56,489 nt of DNA from DASZMJ01 sp035551935 (GTDB lineage Bacteria; Planctomycetota; Planctomycetia; Isosphaerales; Isosphaeraceae): NCBI GenBank assembly GCA_035551935.1, contig DASZMJ010000039.1:1-56489 (forward strand), written 5' to 3'. The notes under the pieces were generated by a model. That model was not told the DNA's origin, did not search any database, and saw only the letters and a program-made list of their open reading frames with translations. Of this stretch, positions 6,491 to 16,945 are shown one piece after another. Numbering within the stretch: position 1 is the first letter of the stretch; each line of letters starts with the position of its first letter. A program made the position numbers and the translations under genes.

Positions 6491-7777
6491 ATGAAGATCG
6501 CGACCGGCACGACCCTGATCGCCAACGGCACGCTGGTCGACGGCACCGGCGCGGCGCCGGTCCCCGATGCCGCGGTGGTGGTCGTCGACGGCCGCATCCG
6601 CTTCGCGGGCCCGGCGGCGCGGGCGCCGGAGGTCCCGCCGGAGGCGCGGCGGATCGACGCGAACGGGGGGACGATCCTGCCGGGGCTCGTCGAGGCCCAC
6701 TTCCACCCGACGTACTTCGACGTCGCGGCCTTGGAAGACCTCGACATCAAGTATCCGGTCGAGTACGTCACGCTCCTGGCCGCGGTCAACGCCCGATTGG
6801 CCCTGGAGTGCGGCTACACCGCGGCGCGGTCGGGCGGGAGCCTGTTCAACATCGACGTCTGGCTCAAGAAGGCGATCGAGGCCGACCTCGTGCCGGGCCC
6901 GCGGCTGGCGGCCAACGGCCGCGAGATCTGCGGCGTCGGCGGCCTGATGGACTGGAACCCCGACTATCGCAAGATCGGCATGGAAGGGCTGGTGCTGCTG
7001 GTCAACGGGCCCGACGAGGCCCGCGCGGCCGTCCGCCGGCTGGTCAAGGACGGCGTCGAGTGGGTCAAGACATACCCGACCGGCGACGCGGCGGCCCCCG
7101 ACACCAACGACCACCACACGCTCTGCATGACCTTCGAGGAGATGCACGCCTGCGTCGCCACGGCGCACAACCACGGCCTGAAGGTCACGGGCCACTGCCG
7201 GGCCACCGAGGGGATCAAGAACGCGCTGCGCGCCGGCTACGACACCCTGGAACACGGCACGTTCCTCGACGACGAGGCGCTCGACATGCTCCTGGAGCGG
7301 GACACGCCGGTGGTGCCGGCCCTCCAGTTCGAGCACGCCTCGATCGTCCGCGGCCCGGAGTTCGGCATGTCGCGGCGGGTCGTCGACGGCCACAAGGAGA
7401 CGCTCGAGGGCGGCGCCGAGAGCGCCCGACGCATCCTCAAAGGCGGTGGCCGGCTCGGCATGGGGGGCGACTACGGCTTCGCCTGGAACCCCCACGGCGA
7501 CTACGCCAGGGAGCTGACCTTCTTCGTCGAGTACGTCGGTTTCTCGCCCTTGGAAACCATCACCTGCGCCACCCGGACCGGCGCCGAGATCATGGGCCGC
7601 GCCGACGAGTTCGGCACGCTGCGTCCCGGCCTGCTGGCCGACGTCCTCGTCGTCGACGGCGACGTCCTGGCCGACATCCGCCTGCTCGAGGACCGCTCGC
7701 GGTTCGTCGCCGTGATGCAAGGGGGCGTCGTCAAGGCGGGGCGAGGAGCAGGCAAAAACCCATTGGTTGATTTGTGA
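6491..7777 (+). CDS. Metal-dependent amidohydrolase (imidazolonepropionase-like)
   Basis: The start at 6491 is set by GGGAGGATCGGCC upstream and by the onset of good sequence (MKIATGTTLIANGTLVDGTG). The 428-residue protein has the N-terminal beta-sandwich strand and all expected metal ligands: His70 and His72 in EAHFHPT, Lys193 in VKTYPTGD as a possible carbamylated lysine, His235 in VTGHCRA, His255 in LEHGTF and Asp327 in GGDYG. The C-terminus carries GTLRPGLLADVLVVDGD, typical of the family. There is no signal peptide, so it should be cytoplasmic. The substrate is not predictable; members hydrolyse cyclic amides, dipeptides or similar compounds. It ends 43 bases from the convergent kinase gene. 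Confidence 0.85.
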   Translation: MKIATGTTLIANGTLVDGTGAAPVPDAAVVVVDGRIRFAGPAARAPEVPPEARRIDANGGTILPGLVEAHFHPTYFDVAALEDLDIKYPVEYVTLLAAVNARLALECGYTAARSGGSLFNIDVWLKKAIEADLVPGPRLAANGREICGVGGLMDWNPDYRKIGMEGLVLLVNGPDEARAAVRRLVKDGVEWVKTYPTGDAAAPDTNDHHTLCMTFEEMHACVATAHNHGLKVTGHCRATEGIKNALRAGYDTLEHGTFLDDEALDMLLERDTPVVPALQFEHASIVRGPEFGMSRRVVDGHKETLEGGAESARRILKGGGRLGMGGDYGFAWNPHGDYARELTFFVEYVGFSPLETITCATRTGAEIMGRADEFGTLRPGLLADVLVVDGDVLADIRLLEDRSRFVAVMQGGVVKAGRGAGKNPLVDL

Positions 7778-7820
7778 AATACCGCGGGAACGCCCGGACG
7801 GCCGATCGTTCGTGTCGGCA

Positions 7821-10651
7821 TCATTTCGGCCTCCCCTCGGCCGGGGGCCCGGCGCCGGGCGGATGCGCGAAGTCGGGCCCTTTCTCCTGCCGCTCGGCCC
7901 ACGCGCGGAGCTGCTCGAGCCAGCCCCTGGCGACGGCGTTGTCGGGCTCGTCGTCGAGCCAGTTCTCGAGCAGGGATCGGCCGTACGCGGAGAGGAGCCG
8001 GCAGCGCCTGCGGTAGGCCTCCAGGCCGTCGGGCGTGTCGAGCTTCCAGTCGGCGGCGAGCTTGGGGTTGAGGCTGGACGTGAGCATCTTGAGGAGCAGG
8101 ACGAGCCCCTCTTGGCGGACCGCCTCGCGGCGACGGCCTTCTGTGACCAGGACGCGGAGCTGGTCCAGGAGCCTCTCGACGTGCTCGCGGCCCGGCCCGG
8201 GGGTGATCTTGAGCCACGAGACGTCCATGATCGCGCCGAGGATGCGCGCCTGGTAGCCGATCGCCGAGTGCGGCACGAGGGTGGGGATGTTCGCCGAGCG
8301 CTCGGCCAGCCGGGCGACGTCGGTGAAGGCCTCCCGCAAGGCGCGGAGGTCGGCCTCGCGGATCATGCCGATCGTGGCGGGGAGGCGGTCGGAGACGGCC
8401 AGGGCCAGGATCATGGCGTCGGGGTGTCGCTCGAAGAGGGCCATCAGCTTCCCCGACTGCATCCCGGTCGGTCCTCTCGAGATGGAGTAGGCTTCGGCGA
8501 TCGCGTCGATGGCCCCGAGGAACAGGCCGACGGTGGGCACCGGGAACGTCACCGGCCGGAGCGCGGCGGGGGCGTCCTTGCGGAGGCGGGCGAGCGAGGA
8601 GGCGAGCTTGAGGTTGCCGAAGAAGCCCAGGCCGCCCGGGGTGGACCGGTAGCGATCGAACTGGTTGAAGACGTCAGTGGCGGTCTCGCAGAAGGCCCGC
8701 AACGCCTTCGCGTCCGACGCGCGCGACGGGCCGAGGCGGGCGGTGAGTTCATCGAGTCGACGACCCAACGAAGGCTGGTTCCCCTCGATGAGGTCGGCCG
8801 TGGCGCGGATGAAGGTCGGCGGGGTCGAGGCGGGGAAGAGCCGCTCCATCTGGTCGCATTGCCGGCGGGCCTCGGCCAGCTCGCCGGTGGAAAGGAACGC
8901 CGCGAGCAGCGCGCCATGCGACGGGAAGTGCAGCGGCTCGCGCGCGAGGGCCGACCGCAAATGCTCGATGACCTTCCGCGGATTGGTCTCGGCCAGGGCC
9001 TCGGCGTAATCAGGATCGGCGTCGGAGATGAGATCCTTGCGACGCCGGAGCGCCCGGCGGACGAGCCGGCGGCCTTCGTCCTGCGCGTCGAGGTTGCACA
9101 GCAGGAGGGAGCCGCGGGCCAGGTCGACGGGGGCGGCGAGGCGGTCCAGGTCGGTGCGGCCCTTCAACTCGTTCAGCTCTTGCTCCAGCGTCGGGCGGTC
9201 GCCGACGGCGAAGAAGCCGGCGAGGCGTTCGACCCGCAGGCGGAGGCGATCCGGCCGGCCGTCGGCGATCGCCCTCCGGTAGCTGTCGAGGGCCCGAGGC
9301 CAGTCGCCGCGACGGGCGGTGTCGCGGGCCGCGGCGACGAGCGCGTCGTGGGCCTTCTGGAGGTCGCTCTCGTGCTGCTCGCGCGCGGCCTGCAAGTCCC
9401 GCTCGCGCCGGTCGCGGGCCTCGCGGATGTCCCGGTCGCGGAGCTGGGCCTGGCGGCGGGCGTCGATGGCGAACCCGACGGCCGCGGCGATCAGCAGCGC
9501 GATCGCCGAGAAGACGGCCGCGGCGGCCTTCCACGGGTTCTCGCCGATCCAGCGGCGGGCGCGGGCGATCGGGGGCTCGGCGTAGGCCGCGACCCGCTCG
9601 CCGTTGAGCGCGTGCTCGATGTCCTCGGCGAGGTCGGCCGCGGCCTGATAGCGATCGGCGCGCCCCGGCTCGGTGGCCGTGCGGGCGATGGCGAGGAGGG
9701 CCGGCAGCACGTCGTCGAGGTGCCGGGGGATGTCGCGGTCGGGCCCGCGGCCGGGGGTGCGGCCGGCCAGGACGTAGAAGAGCGTCACCCCGAGGGAGAG
9801 GACGTCGCTGCGCTCGTCGGCCTCCTCGCCGCGGTCGGCGCTGGGCCCTTGATAATCGTAGGTGCCGGCGCGATGGAAGTGGGGCCGCTCGCCGACGCCG
9901 TTGTGCTCGGCGGGGTCGTCGTCGCGGCGCTCGATGCGCCTGGCGACGCCCCAGTCGAGCATGCGGGTGGCCTCGGGCCCGGCGATCAGGATATTGCGCG
10001 GCTTGATGTCGCCGTGGATATAGCCCTTCCCGTGCGCGAAGGCGACGATCCGGCAGGTCCTGGCGACGTGCCCGATCAGTTCCCGAAGCCGATCGTCGCG
10101 CCCGTCGGGATCGGCGGGGCCTTGGCGACGCAGCTCCTTGACGGCCTCTTCGAGGTCCTGGCCCTCGACGAGCTCCATCGCGTAGGCGGGCAGCCCGCAG
10201 GCGTCGGTGACGAGGCCGAAGACGGGGACGATGCCGGGGTGGCACAGCTCGGCGGTCGCCTGGGCCTCGCGGCGGAAGCGGTCGCGGGCCTCGGCGCTGG
10301 CGGCCAGGTGCGGCCGCATCACCTTGTAGGCGACGACGCGGTCGAGCCCCGCCTCGCGCGCCCGGAAGATGGCCCCCATCCCCCCCTCTTGAAGAGATCG
10401 AGCACCGTGTACCGCTCCGGCACGCCCCGGGGCTCGGGCATGGGAGCCTCTCCCCCGACGAGCATCGCGAGGCCGCCCGGCGGGCCGAGCAGTTCCTCGG
10501 CGGCCAGGATGTCGGCGATCTGGCGCCTGGCGTCGGCGAGGACCTCGGCCGTCGCGTCCGAGCTCCCCTCGATCTCCTCGACGGCGAGGAGCCGGCCCTC
10601 TTGCCGGGCGTCGTCCCAGCGCTCGATCAGGTCGTCGGCGGTCGTTGCCAT
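7821..10651 (-). CDS. Membrane Ser/Thr protein kinase, frameshifted in the glycine-rich loop
   Basis: Starting at ATG 10651, with GGGGAGGA before it, the protein opens MATTADDLIERWDDARQEG. After PERYTVLDLFKRGG the frame fails at a run of seven C (10380-10386, G on the coding strand). The other frame resumes as GGMGAIFRAREAGLDRVVAY and runs to 7821. An eighth base would restore GGMGAIF, the nucleotide-binding loop. Further motifs are HGDIKPRN near residue 211 (the usual HRD arginine is Gly) and DWG instead of DFG near 232. A transmembrane helix lies near 372-394, followed by a charged coiled coil and a TPR-like region of about 500 residues. The ECF sigma gene lies upstream on the same strand. 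The frameshift may be real, phase-variable or a sequence error. Confidence 0.8.
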
Positions 10652-10740
10652 CGCGTCCTCCCCCCGTGCCCCGGCCGGCCGCCCGGCGCGCGGGGGCGTC
10701 GCGGCGATCGGTTCCCGCCATGGGAGGCGAGGCTACGTCC

Positions 10741-10863
10741 CAGGGCGAACGCACGTGTTTCGCAAATCCTTGTCCTGCAAGGATTTGCAATCTAGTGCAC
10801 GGAATTCAACTAGTCGCAAGTTCTTTGCAGACAAGGATTTGTGAATTAGATGCGTTTGCCCTG
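10741..10863. mobile_element. MITE-like element, 123 bp, with terminal inverted repeats and 10-bp target duplication
   Basis: The ends are CAGGGCGAACGCA (10741-10753) and TGCGTTTGCCCTG (10851-10863), inverted with one mismatch. They are bracketed by a direct repeat GGCTACGTCC at 10731-10740 and 10864-10873. Inside is an 11-bp hairpin (10762-10772 with 10778-10788, GCAAATCCTTG), a weaker inverted pair around CTAGT/ACTAG, and a further CAAGGATTT at 10832-10840. The interior is much more AT-rich than its surroundings. There is no ORF, so it would need a transposase in trans. It sits between an ECF sigma gene and its kinase, with the right target copy overlapping the 3' end of the sigma gene. Confidence 0.7.
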
Positions 10864-10865
10864 GG

Positions 10866-11528
10866 CTACGTCCCCTCCGGCGCGCCGGCCCCGTCGATTT
10901 CGGCCCGAGGCCAGGGCTTGACCTCGCCGCGGACCAGCGCCCCGAGCCGCCCCCTCGCCTTCCGGAGCCGCCGGTTGACCGTCCCGACGACGACCCCCTT
11001 CCGCTCAACGATCTCTTCCGCGGACAGGCCGATGAAATGATAAAGATTGAGGTATTCCTGGTCCTCTTCGGACAGGAACTTCATGTATACATCCAGCGTC
11101 TCCAGGCGCTCGAGGTCCTCGTCGCGACCCCCCCAGCCCGACAGGCCGCTGGAGTGGCCCGCGTTGTTGACGATCTCCTCGCCGTCGGTCTGGCCGTCGA
11201 CCCGATGGCCGTTGACGGCGGCCCGCTTCCAGTCGATGATCCGATTCTTGATGGCGAGGATGATGTGGCCGCGGAAGGCCGACGGCGACTCGAAGGCGGC
11301 CTTCGACCGCCCCCCCTCGTGCAGCGAGCGGATGGCCTCGAACAGGACCACCTGGACGAATTCCTCGGTCTCCTCGCGATCCACGACACCCTGGAAGTCC
11401 TTGCGCAGGGACTTGCTGGCGCGCGGCGTGAAGTACAACAGCGCCCAGCGGAAGAGCGCCTCCTTGGCCTCGGCATCGCCCGCCCGGGCCCTGTAGAGAA
11501 GCTCGTCGTCGTTCATCCCGATGTCCAT
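10866..11528 (-). CDS. ECF-type RNA polymerase sigma factor
   Basis: The 220-residue protein has region 2 with EEFVQVVLFEAIRSLHEGG and HIILAIKNRIIDWKR, and region 4 with EDQEYLNLYHFIGLSAEEI followed by GVVVGTVNRRLRKARGRL, a helix-turn-helix for the -35 element. The start at 11528 follows GAGGG; an internal ATG at 11516 is also possible. There is no anti-sigma gene nearby. The next gene on the strand is a Ser/Thr kinase, a pairing frequent in planctomycetes, where phosphorylation is thought to control ECF factors lacking an anti-sigma. The final eight bases of the gene overlap the right-hand 10-bp duplication of the MITE-like element, so its C-terminal residues may have been altered by that insertion. 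Confidence 0.85.
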   Translation of the reverse strand: MDIGMNDDELLYRARAGDAEAKEALFRWALLYFTPRASKSLRKDFQGVVDREETEEFVQVVLFEAIRSLHEGGRSKAAFESPSAFRGHIILAIKNRIIDWKRAAVNGHRVDGQTDGEEIVNNAGHSSGLSGWGGRDEDLERLETLDVYMKFLSEEDQEYLNLYHFIGLSAEEIVERKGVVVGTVNRRLRKARGRLGALVRGEVKPWPRAEIDGAGAPEGT

Positions 11529-11703
11529 GGCCGGCCCTCATGTCCTCATCATGGCGTTCTCGGACACGAGTCAGCTTAATGAAATCGACCACGATCGCAA
11601 GAAAAAACCCAGGACCGCGCGCCGGCCGGGTCCCTCGCCCGCCTCTCAGAGAGACGGCGGGATTCCGCCACATTCCAACCTGGCCGAGCGGAGGGCGTCG
11701 ACG

Positions 11704-12852
11704 ATGATCCAGCACGACGACAACGCCGAGGGACTCTCGCTGCATCCCGAGCGCCTGGAACGACTTGCCCGATGGCAGCGGCGGCGGCGGCTGCTGCTCA
11801 TCGCCGGCGCGGTAGCGCTGGCCCCGGCGGCGCTGCTGGCGGTGGTCCTGAACGGGTCCCGGATGTTCGGGGCCCGGACGACGGCCGAGCCCACCACCGC
11901 CCTCGCCCCGATGCCCCGCATCGATCCCGACGCCGGCCCGGGCGCGCGACCCGGGGCGGACCGACCCCCGGCCGACGCCGGGCCGAAGCCAGATCTTCAC
12001 CCCACGCCCGCGGCGGCGCTCCGTCAGGAGCCGCCCTTGATCGAGGGGCCGGAACAGCGGCCCGAGCCCGAGGCGAAAGCCGGGCCCGTCGCCGGCCCGG
12101 CCGAGGACGAGCCGGCCCCCGCGCCGAAGCCGGCGCCGCGCCCGGCCGCCGCGACGGCCGCGAAGGGCACCCGCCCAGGGCCCGCGTCGATGCCGAAGCC
12201 GAAGCCGGCCGGCCCGGACCCGGAGGCCGTCCTGGCCGGACATGGCCTGTCCATCGTCAAGGGGGCCCTCGTGCTCGACGACGAGCGCGATTTCCTCGCC
12301 AAGGCCCAGGCGTTCTTCAAGGCCCGCGGCGACTTCTGGAAGGTCGAGGGCATGCTCTCCGACGTCGTCATCAAGGCCGCGATGATCAAGGCGATCCGGA
12401 ACAACGTCCCCTTCCTCGCCCTCGAAGTCCAGGCCATCCACAACCAGCTCTGGGGCATCGGCCGGCCGCGCAACCCCGTCCAGAGGGACATGCAGAACCA
12501 ACTGCGCCAGCAGCGGGTCCAGACCGAGGCGGAACGGATCAATGAATTGGCCTACGCGACCGCGCTGGAGCAGAACCAGCCCAACCAGGCCCAGCGGCAG
12601 GAGCTCCAGGCCGAATTCGACCGGCGCAAGGGCGACTTCGAGCAGAGCCACTACGAGCTGAAGTCGGCCGCCGGCGACATCACGGCGAAGTACGCCGACG
12701 TCAGGAAGGACCCGGAGGTCAAGCGGGCCCTGGAGGCCCTGCACGACCGGAAGACGCTGACCCGCGCCGCGTTCGGCTCGAAGTTGTACTTCTCGGCGCT
12801 CCGTCGGCTCAAGGAGCACGAGCAAGAGTTCGCGGAGCCGGCGGCCCAGTGA
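11704..12852 (+). CDS. Membrane-anchored protein of unknown function, Pro/Ala-rich linker
   Basis: From ATG 11704 the protein has 382 residues; the 61 codons upstream in frame look non-coding. A charged 27-residue N-terminus is followed by one hydrophobic helix (LLLIAGAVALAPAALLAVVL, about 29-48). A long Pro/Ala/Glu-rich linker spans about 50-175. The C-terminal part (about 180-382) is predicted helical, with a charged, Gln-rich coiled-coil-like stretch and a final KHEQEF tail. The arrangement suggests an inner-membrane anchor with a periplasmic or spacer-linked helical domain. No family was recognised. It is divergent from the ECF sigma gene with 175 bp between them, so the two may share a control region. 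Confidence 0.7.
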   Translation: MIQHDDNAEGLSLHPERLERLARWQRRRRLLLIAGAVALAPAALLAVVLNGSRMFGARTTAEPTTALAPMPRIDPDAGPGARPGADRPPADAGPKPDLHPTPAAALRQEPPLIEGPEQRPEPEAKAGPVAGPAEDEPAPAPKPAPRPAAATAAKGTRPGPASMPKPKPAGPDPEAVLAGHGLSIVKGALVLDDERDFLAKAQAFFKARGDFWKVEGMLSDVVIKAAMIKAIRNNVPFLALEVQAIHNQLWGIGRPRNPVQRDMQNQLRQQRVQTEAERINELAYATALEQNQPNQAQRQELQAEFDRRKGDFEQSHYELKSAAGDITAKYADVRKDPEVKRALEALHDRKTLTRAAFGSKLYFSALRRLKEHEQEFAEPAAQ

Positions 12853-12867
12853 GGGCCGGGCCTCGGC

Positions 12868-13938
12868 TCACTTCCCCGCCGCCTTGATCCGCCCCGCGGC
12901 GGTCTTGGCGGCGGGGGTGTCGGGGAAGTCCTTGACGATCCGGCGGTAGTAGTCGAGGGCGGCGGCGGCCTTGCCGGCCTTGTCGAGGGCCTGGCCCTGG
13001 CGGAGCAAGGAGGCGGCGCGGACGGTGGCCTTGTCGTCGGCCTTGGGCTTCGCGGCGTCCTTCGGCTTCTCCTTGGCCTTGGCCTTGGGCGCGTCGGCCT
13101 CGGCAGTCTTCGGCGACGTCGGCTTGGCGGGGGTGGCCTTCTTGGGCTCGGGCGAGTCGAGGGGGAGGAAGGAGTCGTCCTTGGTGACGTTCGAGGTCGA
13201 GGGCTTGGCGGTGGCCTTGGCGCCACCCTTCTTGGCGAGCAAGGCGATGTACTTGGTGGGGTTGTCGTTGAACTCGTCGCGGCAGCCGGTGCAGCAGACG
13301 GGGTAGGACTTCCCTTCGTAGCTGACGGTCATCGTGGCCGCGCCGCCGGTGAGGATGCACTTGGGGCCGTCGTTGGCGGCGCCCCCGGCGGCGAACGACT
13401 CGCCCTCCTTGCCCAGCAGCATCTCGATCGACCGCTCGAACCGCGGGGCGCCGGGCTCCTTGCGGTCGATCCAGACGGTGTAGCGGATCTCGTTGCCGTT
13501 GAGCACCAGCGAGATCCGCTCCTTGGTGCCGTCGGCCAGGGGCTCGTCGCGGTCGAGGACCAGCGTCTTGCCGCGGCCGTCGAGCTTGCCGGTGTACCGC
13601 GCCACCTTGCCGGCCTCGTCCTTGACGTCGAGGCGATACGCCTTCGACGCCTCGTCATAGGTCAACTCGGCCCCGGCGAGCACCTTGCCCTTGGTGACCT
13701 GCCACGACATCCCGACCGGCTTCCCCTTGACGAACTTGTACGCCCAGGCGTGCTTCTCGTCCCACCCCTTGAGCTTGTTCACCTTCGGGATGCCCGTGCC
13801 GTGCCAGGCTCCGGCGAGGTACGCGAACGGCGCCAGCGGCCCGGGCACGTCGTCCCCCGCCGCGATCGCGACGCCCCCGCCCCCGCCCAGGCCCAGCACC
13901 ACGCCCAGCACGCCGGCCAGCCGCACACCTCGCCGCAT
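12868..13938 (-). CDS. Exported YHS-like metal-binding protein with C-terminal TPR
   Basis: GGGAGGTG precedes the ATG at 13938. The 356-residue protein has a signal peptide (MRRGVRLAGVLGVVLGLGGG, cleaved after IAAG). Residues about 30-190 form a beta-rich domain with GAWHGTGIP and later WIDRKEPG; this part resembles lipocalin-like or DUF1579-type folds, but the match is uncertain. Next comes a YHS/TRASH-like segment, with KCILTGG near residue 195 and PVCCTGCRDEF near 215, a known arrangement for copper or other soft metals. A Lys/Ala/Pro-rich linker leads to a short TPR-like helical pair ending in AAGRIKAAGK. It converges with the gene ending at 12852, with only 15 bases between the stops. 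Confidence 0.75.
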   Translation of the reverse strand: MRRGVRLAGVLGVVLGLGGGGGVAIAAGDDVPGPLAPFAYLAGAWHGTGIPKVNKLKGWDEKHAWAYKFVKGKPVGMSWQVTKGKVLAGAELTYDEASKAYRLDVKDEAGKVARYTGKLDGRGKTLVLDRDEPLADGTKERISLVLNGNEIRYTVWIDRKEPGAPRFERSIEMLLGKEGESFAAGGAANDGPKCILTGGAATMTVSYEGKSYPVCCTGCRDEFNDNPTKYIALLAKKGGAKATAKPSTSNVTKDDSFLPLDSPEPKKATPAKPTSPKTAEADAPKAKAKEKPKDAAKPKADDKATVRAASLLRQGQALDKAGKAAAALDYYRRIVKDFPDTPAAKTAAGRIKAAGK

Positions 13939-14338
13939 CGGACACCTCCCGCCGCTCGAGCCCTCGCCACGAGGCCATCCTAGCACGTCGAGCGACGAGC
14001 CGTGTAGGGTGCGTCGAGTCCGCGACGACGCGCGTCCGCGCAGGGGCCAGGACCTTGACCTCACCCCGCAGCCGATCGCCGAGCCGGTCCTTCTGGACCT
14101 CAAGGTCATGGTGAACTTGAAGGTTGAGCCAGAACCCCTCGGAGGTCCCGAAGTATCGGGCAAGGCGCAGGGCGGTATCGGCGGTGATCGCCCGCGTCCC
14201 GTGGACGATCTCGAAGATCCGCCGCGGGGGGACAGTCGTCTCCTTGGCGAGCCGATACGGGCTGATCGCAAAAGGGATCAAGGATTCCTCGAGGAGGATC
14301 TCGCCGGGATGGACCGGGGGCTTCTTTCGGTTCGCCAT
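13655..14338 (-). CDS. higA: HigA-family antitoxin, stop codon lost into a dispersed repeat
   Basis: Residues 1-98 match HigA/VapI antitoxins: MANRKKPPVHPGEILLEES, then PYRLAKETTVPPRRIFEIVHG (helix-turn-helix) and TALRLARYFGTSEGFWLNLQ. Family members end about five residues after the DRLGDRL block, near EVKVLA. Here no stop follows; the frame runs through RTRVVADSTHPT, which is encoded by a 26-bp dispersed repeat (14005-14030), and then across the start region of the YHS gene in another frame to 13655. The extra 129 residues look like shadow sequence. No complete HigB toxin is adjacent: upstream is the Nif3 gene, whose stop lies 4 bases from this ATG. It may be an orphan antitoxin or DNA-binding regulator with an altered tail. 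Confidence 0.6.
   Translation of the reverse strand: MANRKKPPVHPGEILLEESLIPFAISPYRLAKETTVPPRRIFEIVHGTRAITADTALRLARYFGTSEGFWLNLQVHHDLEVQKDRLGDRLRGEVKVLAPARTRVVADSTHPTRLVARRARMASWRGLERREVSDAARCAAGRRAGRGAGPGRGRGRRDRGGGRRARAAGAVRVPRRSLARHGHPEGEQAQGVGREARLGVQVRQGEAGRDVVAGHQGQGARRGRVDL
14005..14030. repeat. 26-bp dispersed repeat, copy inside the HigA tail
   Basis: The reverse complement (CGTCGTCGCGGACTCGAC and on to CACCCTA) matches bases 19909-19934 at 25 of 26 positions. It contains an inverted pair, GGTGCGTCG with CGACGC. It removes the expected HigA stop and also forms part of the upstream region of the YHS gene. Confidence 0.75.
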
Positions 14339-14342
14339 CGTG

Positions 14343-15485
14343 TCAACCCGTGATGGTCTCTGATCTCGAAGTCGAGCATGATCGTAGCGGGTCGCGTTCG
14401 CGGCGGCTGGGCCAGACGGTGAGATCGGGGAAGGCGCGGGCGAGGCGGTCGGCGAGGGCCTCGACGCCGGGGCGCTCGGTGGCGTGGTGGCCGGCGAGGA
14501 CGAGGCCGACGCCGAGGGCCTCGACCTCCAGGGCGCGATGGAAGCGGGCCTCGCCGGTCAGCAGGGCGTCGGCGCCGAGCCGGGCGGCGTCGGCGAGGAA
14601 ATCGTCCCCCGCGCCGCAGGCGATGGCGACGCGATGGACCTTGCGGTCGAGGTCGCCGACGAACTGAGTGGTGGGCGCGTCGAGGACGCGAGCCACGTGC
14701 GAAGCGAATTCGGCCAGAGGCATGACGCCCGGAAGCACGCCGATTCGCCCCACGCCGGGGCCGGCGGGAGGGGCGTGGAGGGGGTAGACGTCGATGGCGG
14801 GGACTTCATACGAGTGCCGCGACCGGATCGCGGCGAGCACGGCCGACAGGCGATCGGCCGGGCAGATCAGCTCGACGCGCCACTCTCGGACCGTCTCCCG
14901 ACGCCCCGCCTCGCCGATCGTGGGATCGGCACCCTCGGTGCCGAAGAACGTGCCGAATCCGGGGTGGGAATACGAGCACTCGTTGTAAACGCCGATCTTC
15001 CCCGCCCCGGCCGCGAACGCCCCGTCGAGCACCGCCGCGCGGTCGTCGCGCGGGGCGAAGACGACGACCTTGAATTCCGGTCGTGCCGGCGATGGTCGCA
15101 AGGGGGAAACTTCCACGAGGCCGAGGCGCGTTGCGAGCGTGTCGTTGATCCCCCCCTCGGTGTTGTCGAACGCCGTGTGCGGGCTGTAGATCGCCACGCC
15201 CGCCCGCGCCAGCGGCCAGAGCAGCGCCCCCTCCGGCGTGTCCGCCCGCACCGACTTCACCGCCCGGAACAGCACCGGGTGATGGCTCACGATCAGGGCC
15301 ACCCGCTCCTCGATCGCCTCCGCCACCACCCTCGGCGTGACCGTCAGGCACGTCAACACCCGCTCGACCGGCGCCCCCCGATCACCCCAGAGCAGGCCCA
15401 CGTTGTCCCACGGCTCGGCCAGCCGGCTCGGCGCGAACGACTCCAGCCAGGCGGCGACGTCGCGGACCTTGGTCGTCATTCCCAT
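14343..15485 (-). CDS. Nif3-like dinuclear metal centre protein
   Basis: The 380-residue protein starts MGMTTKVRDVAAWLESFAPS; GAGAGGG precedes the ATG at 15485, and 15479 is an alternative start. Family landmarks are present: WDNVGLLWGD near the N-terminus, LIVSHHPVLF with the paired histidines, YSPHTAFDNTEGGIND, a central insertion with YNECSYSHPGFGTFF, and near the end GEARFHRALE and GHHATERPG. Nif3/YbgI/NIF3L1 proteins form toroidal hexamers with two metals per subunit. Their reaction is unresolved, with GTP cyclohydrolase-like and other roles proposed. The length with the central PII-like insert fits the long bacterial class. It follows the DUF1501 gene after only 8 bases, so it is probably co-transcribed with it. 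Confidence 0.9.
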   Translation of the reverse strand: MGMTTKVRDVAAWLESFAPSRLAEPWDNVGLLWGDRGAPVERVLTCLTVTPRVVAEAIEERVALIVSHHPVLFRAVKSVRADTPEGALLWPLARAGVAIYSPHTAFDNTEGGINDTLATRLGLVEVSPLRPSPARPEFKVVVFAPRDDRAAVLDGAFAAGAGKIGVYNECSYSHPGFGTFFGTEGADPTIGEAGRRETVREWRVELICPADRLSAVLAAIRSRHSYEVPAIDVYPLHAPPAGPGVGRIGVLPGVMPLAEFASHVARVLDAPTTQFVGDLDRKVHRVAIACGAGDDFLADAARLGADALLTGEARFHRALEVEALGVGLVLAGHHATERPGVEALADRLARAFPDLTVWPSRRERDPLRSCSTSRSETITG

Positions 15486-15493
15486 CGACCCTC

Positions 15494-16924
<1,431 letters not shown>

Positions 16925-16945
16925 GGAGACTCGACTCCCGGAGCC

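Noticed and set aside
4438..7770. Long plus-strand open frame across the retropepsin, redoxin and amidohydrolase genes
   Set aside because: Its translation is Arg/Gly-rich shadow sequence in the wrong frame of three recognisable genes.
14341..14400. HigB toxin remnant upstream of higA
   Set aside because: A DFEIRDHHG-like stretch recalls the end of HigB, but it is only about nine residues and overlaps the end of the Nif3 gene in another frame, so the similarity could be chance.
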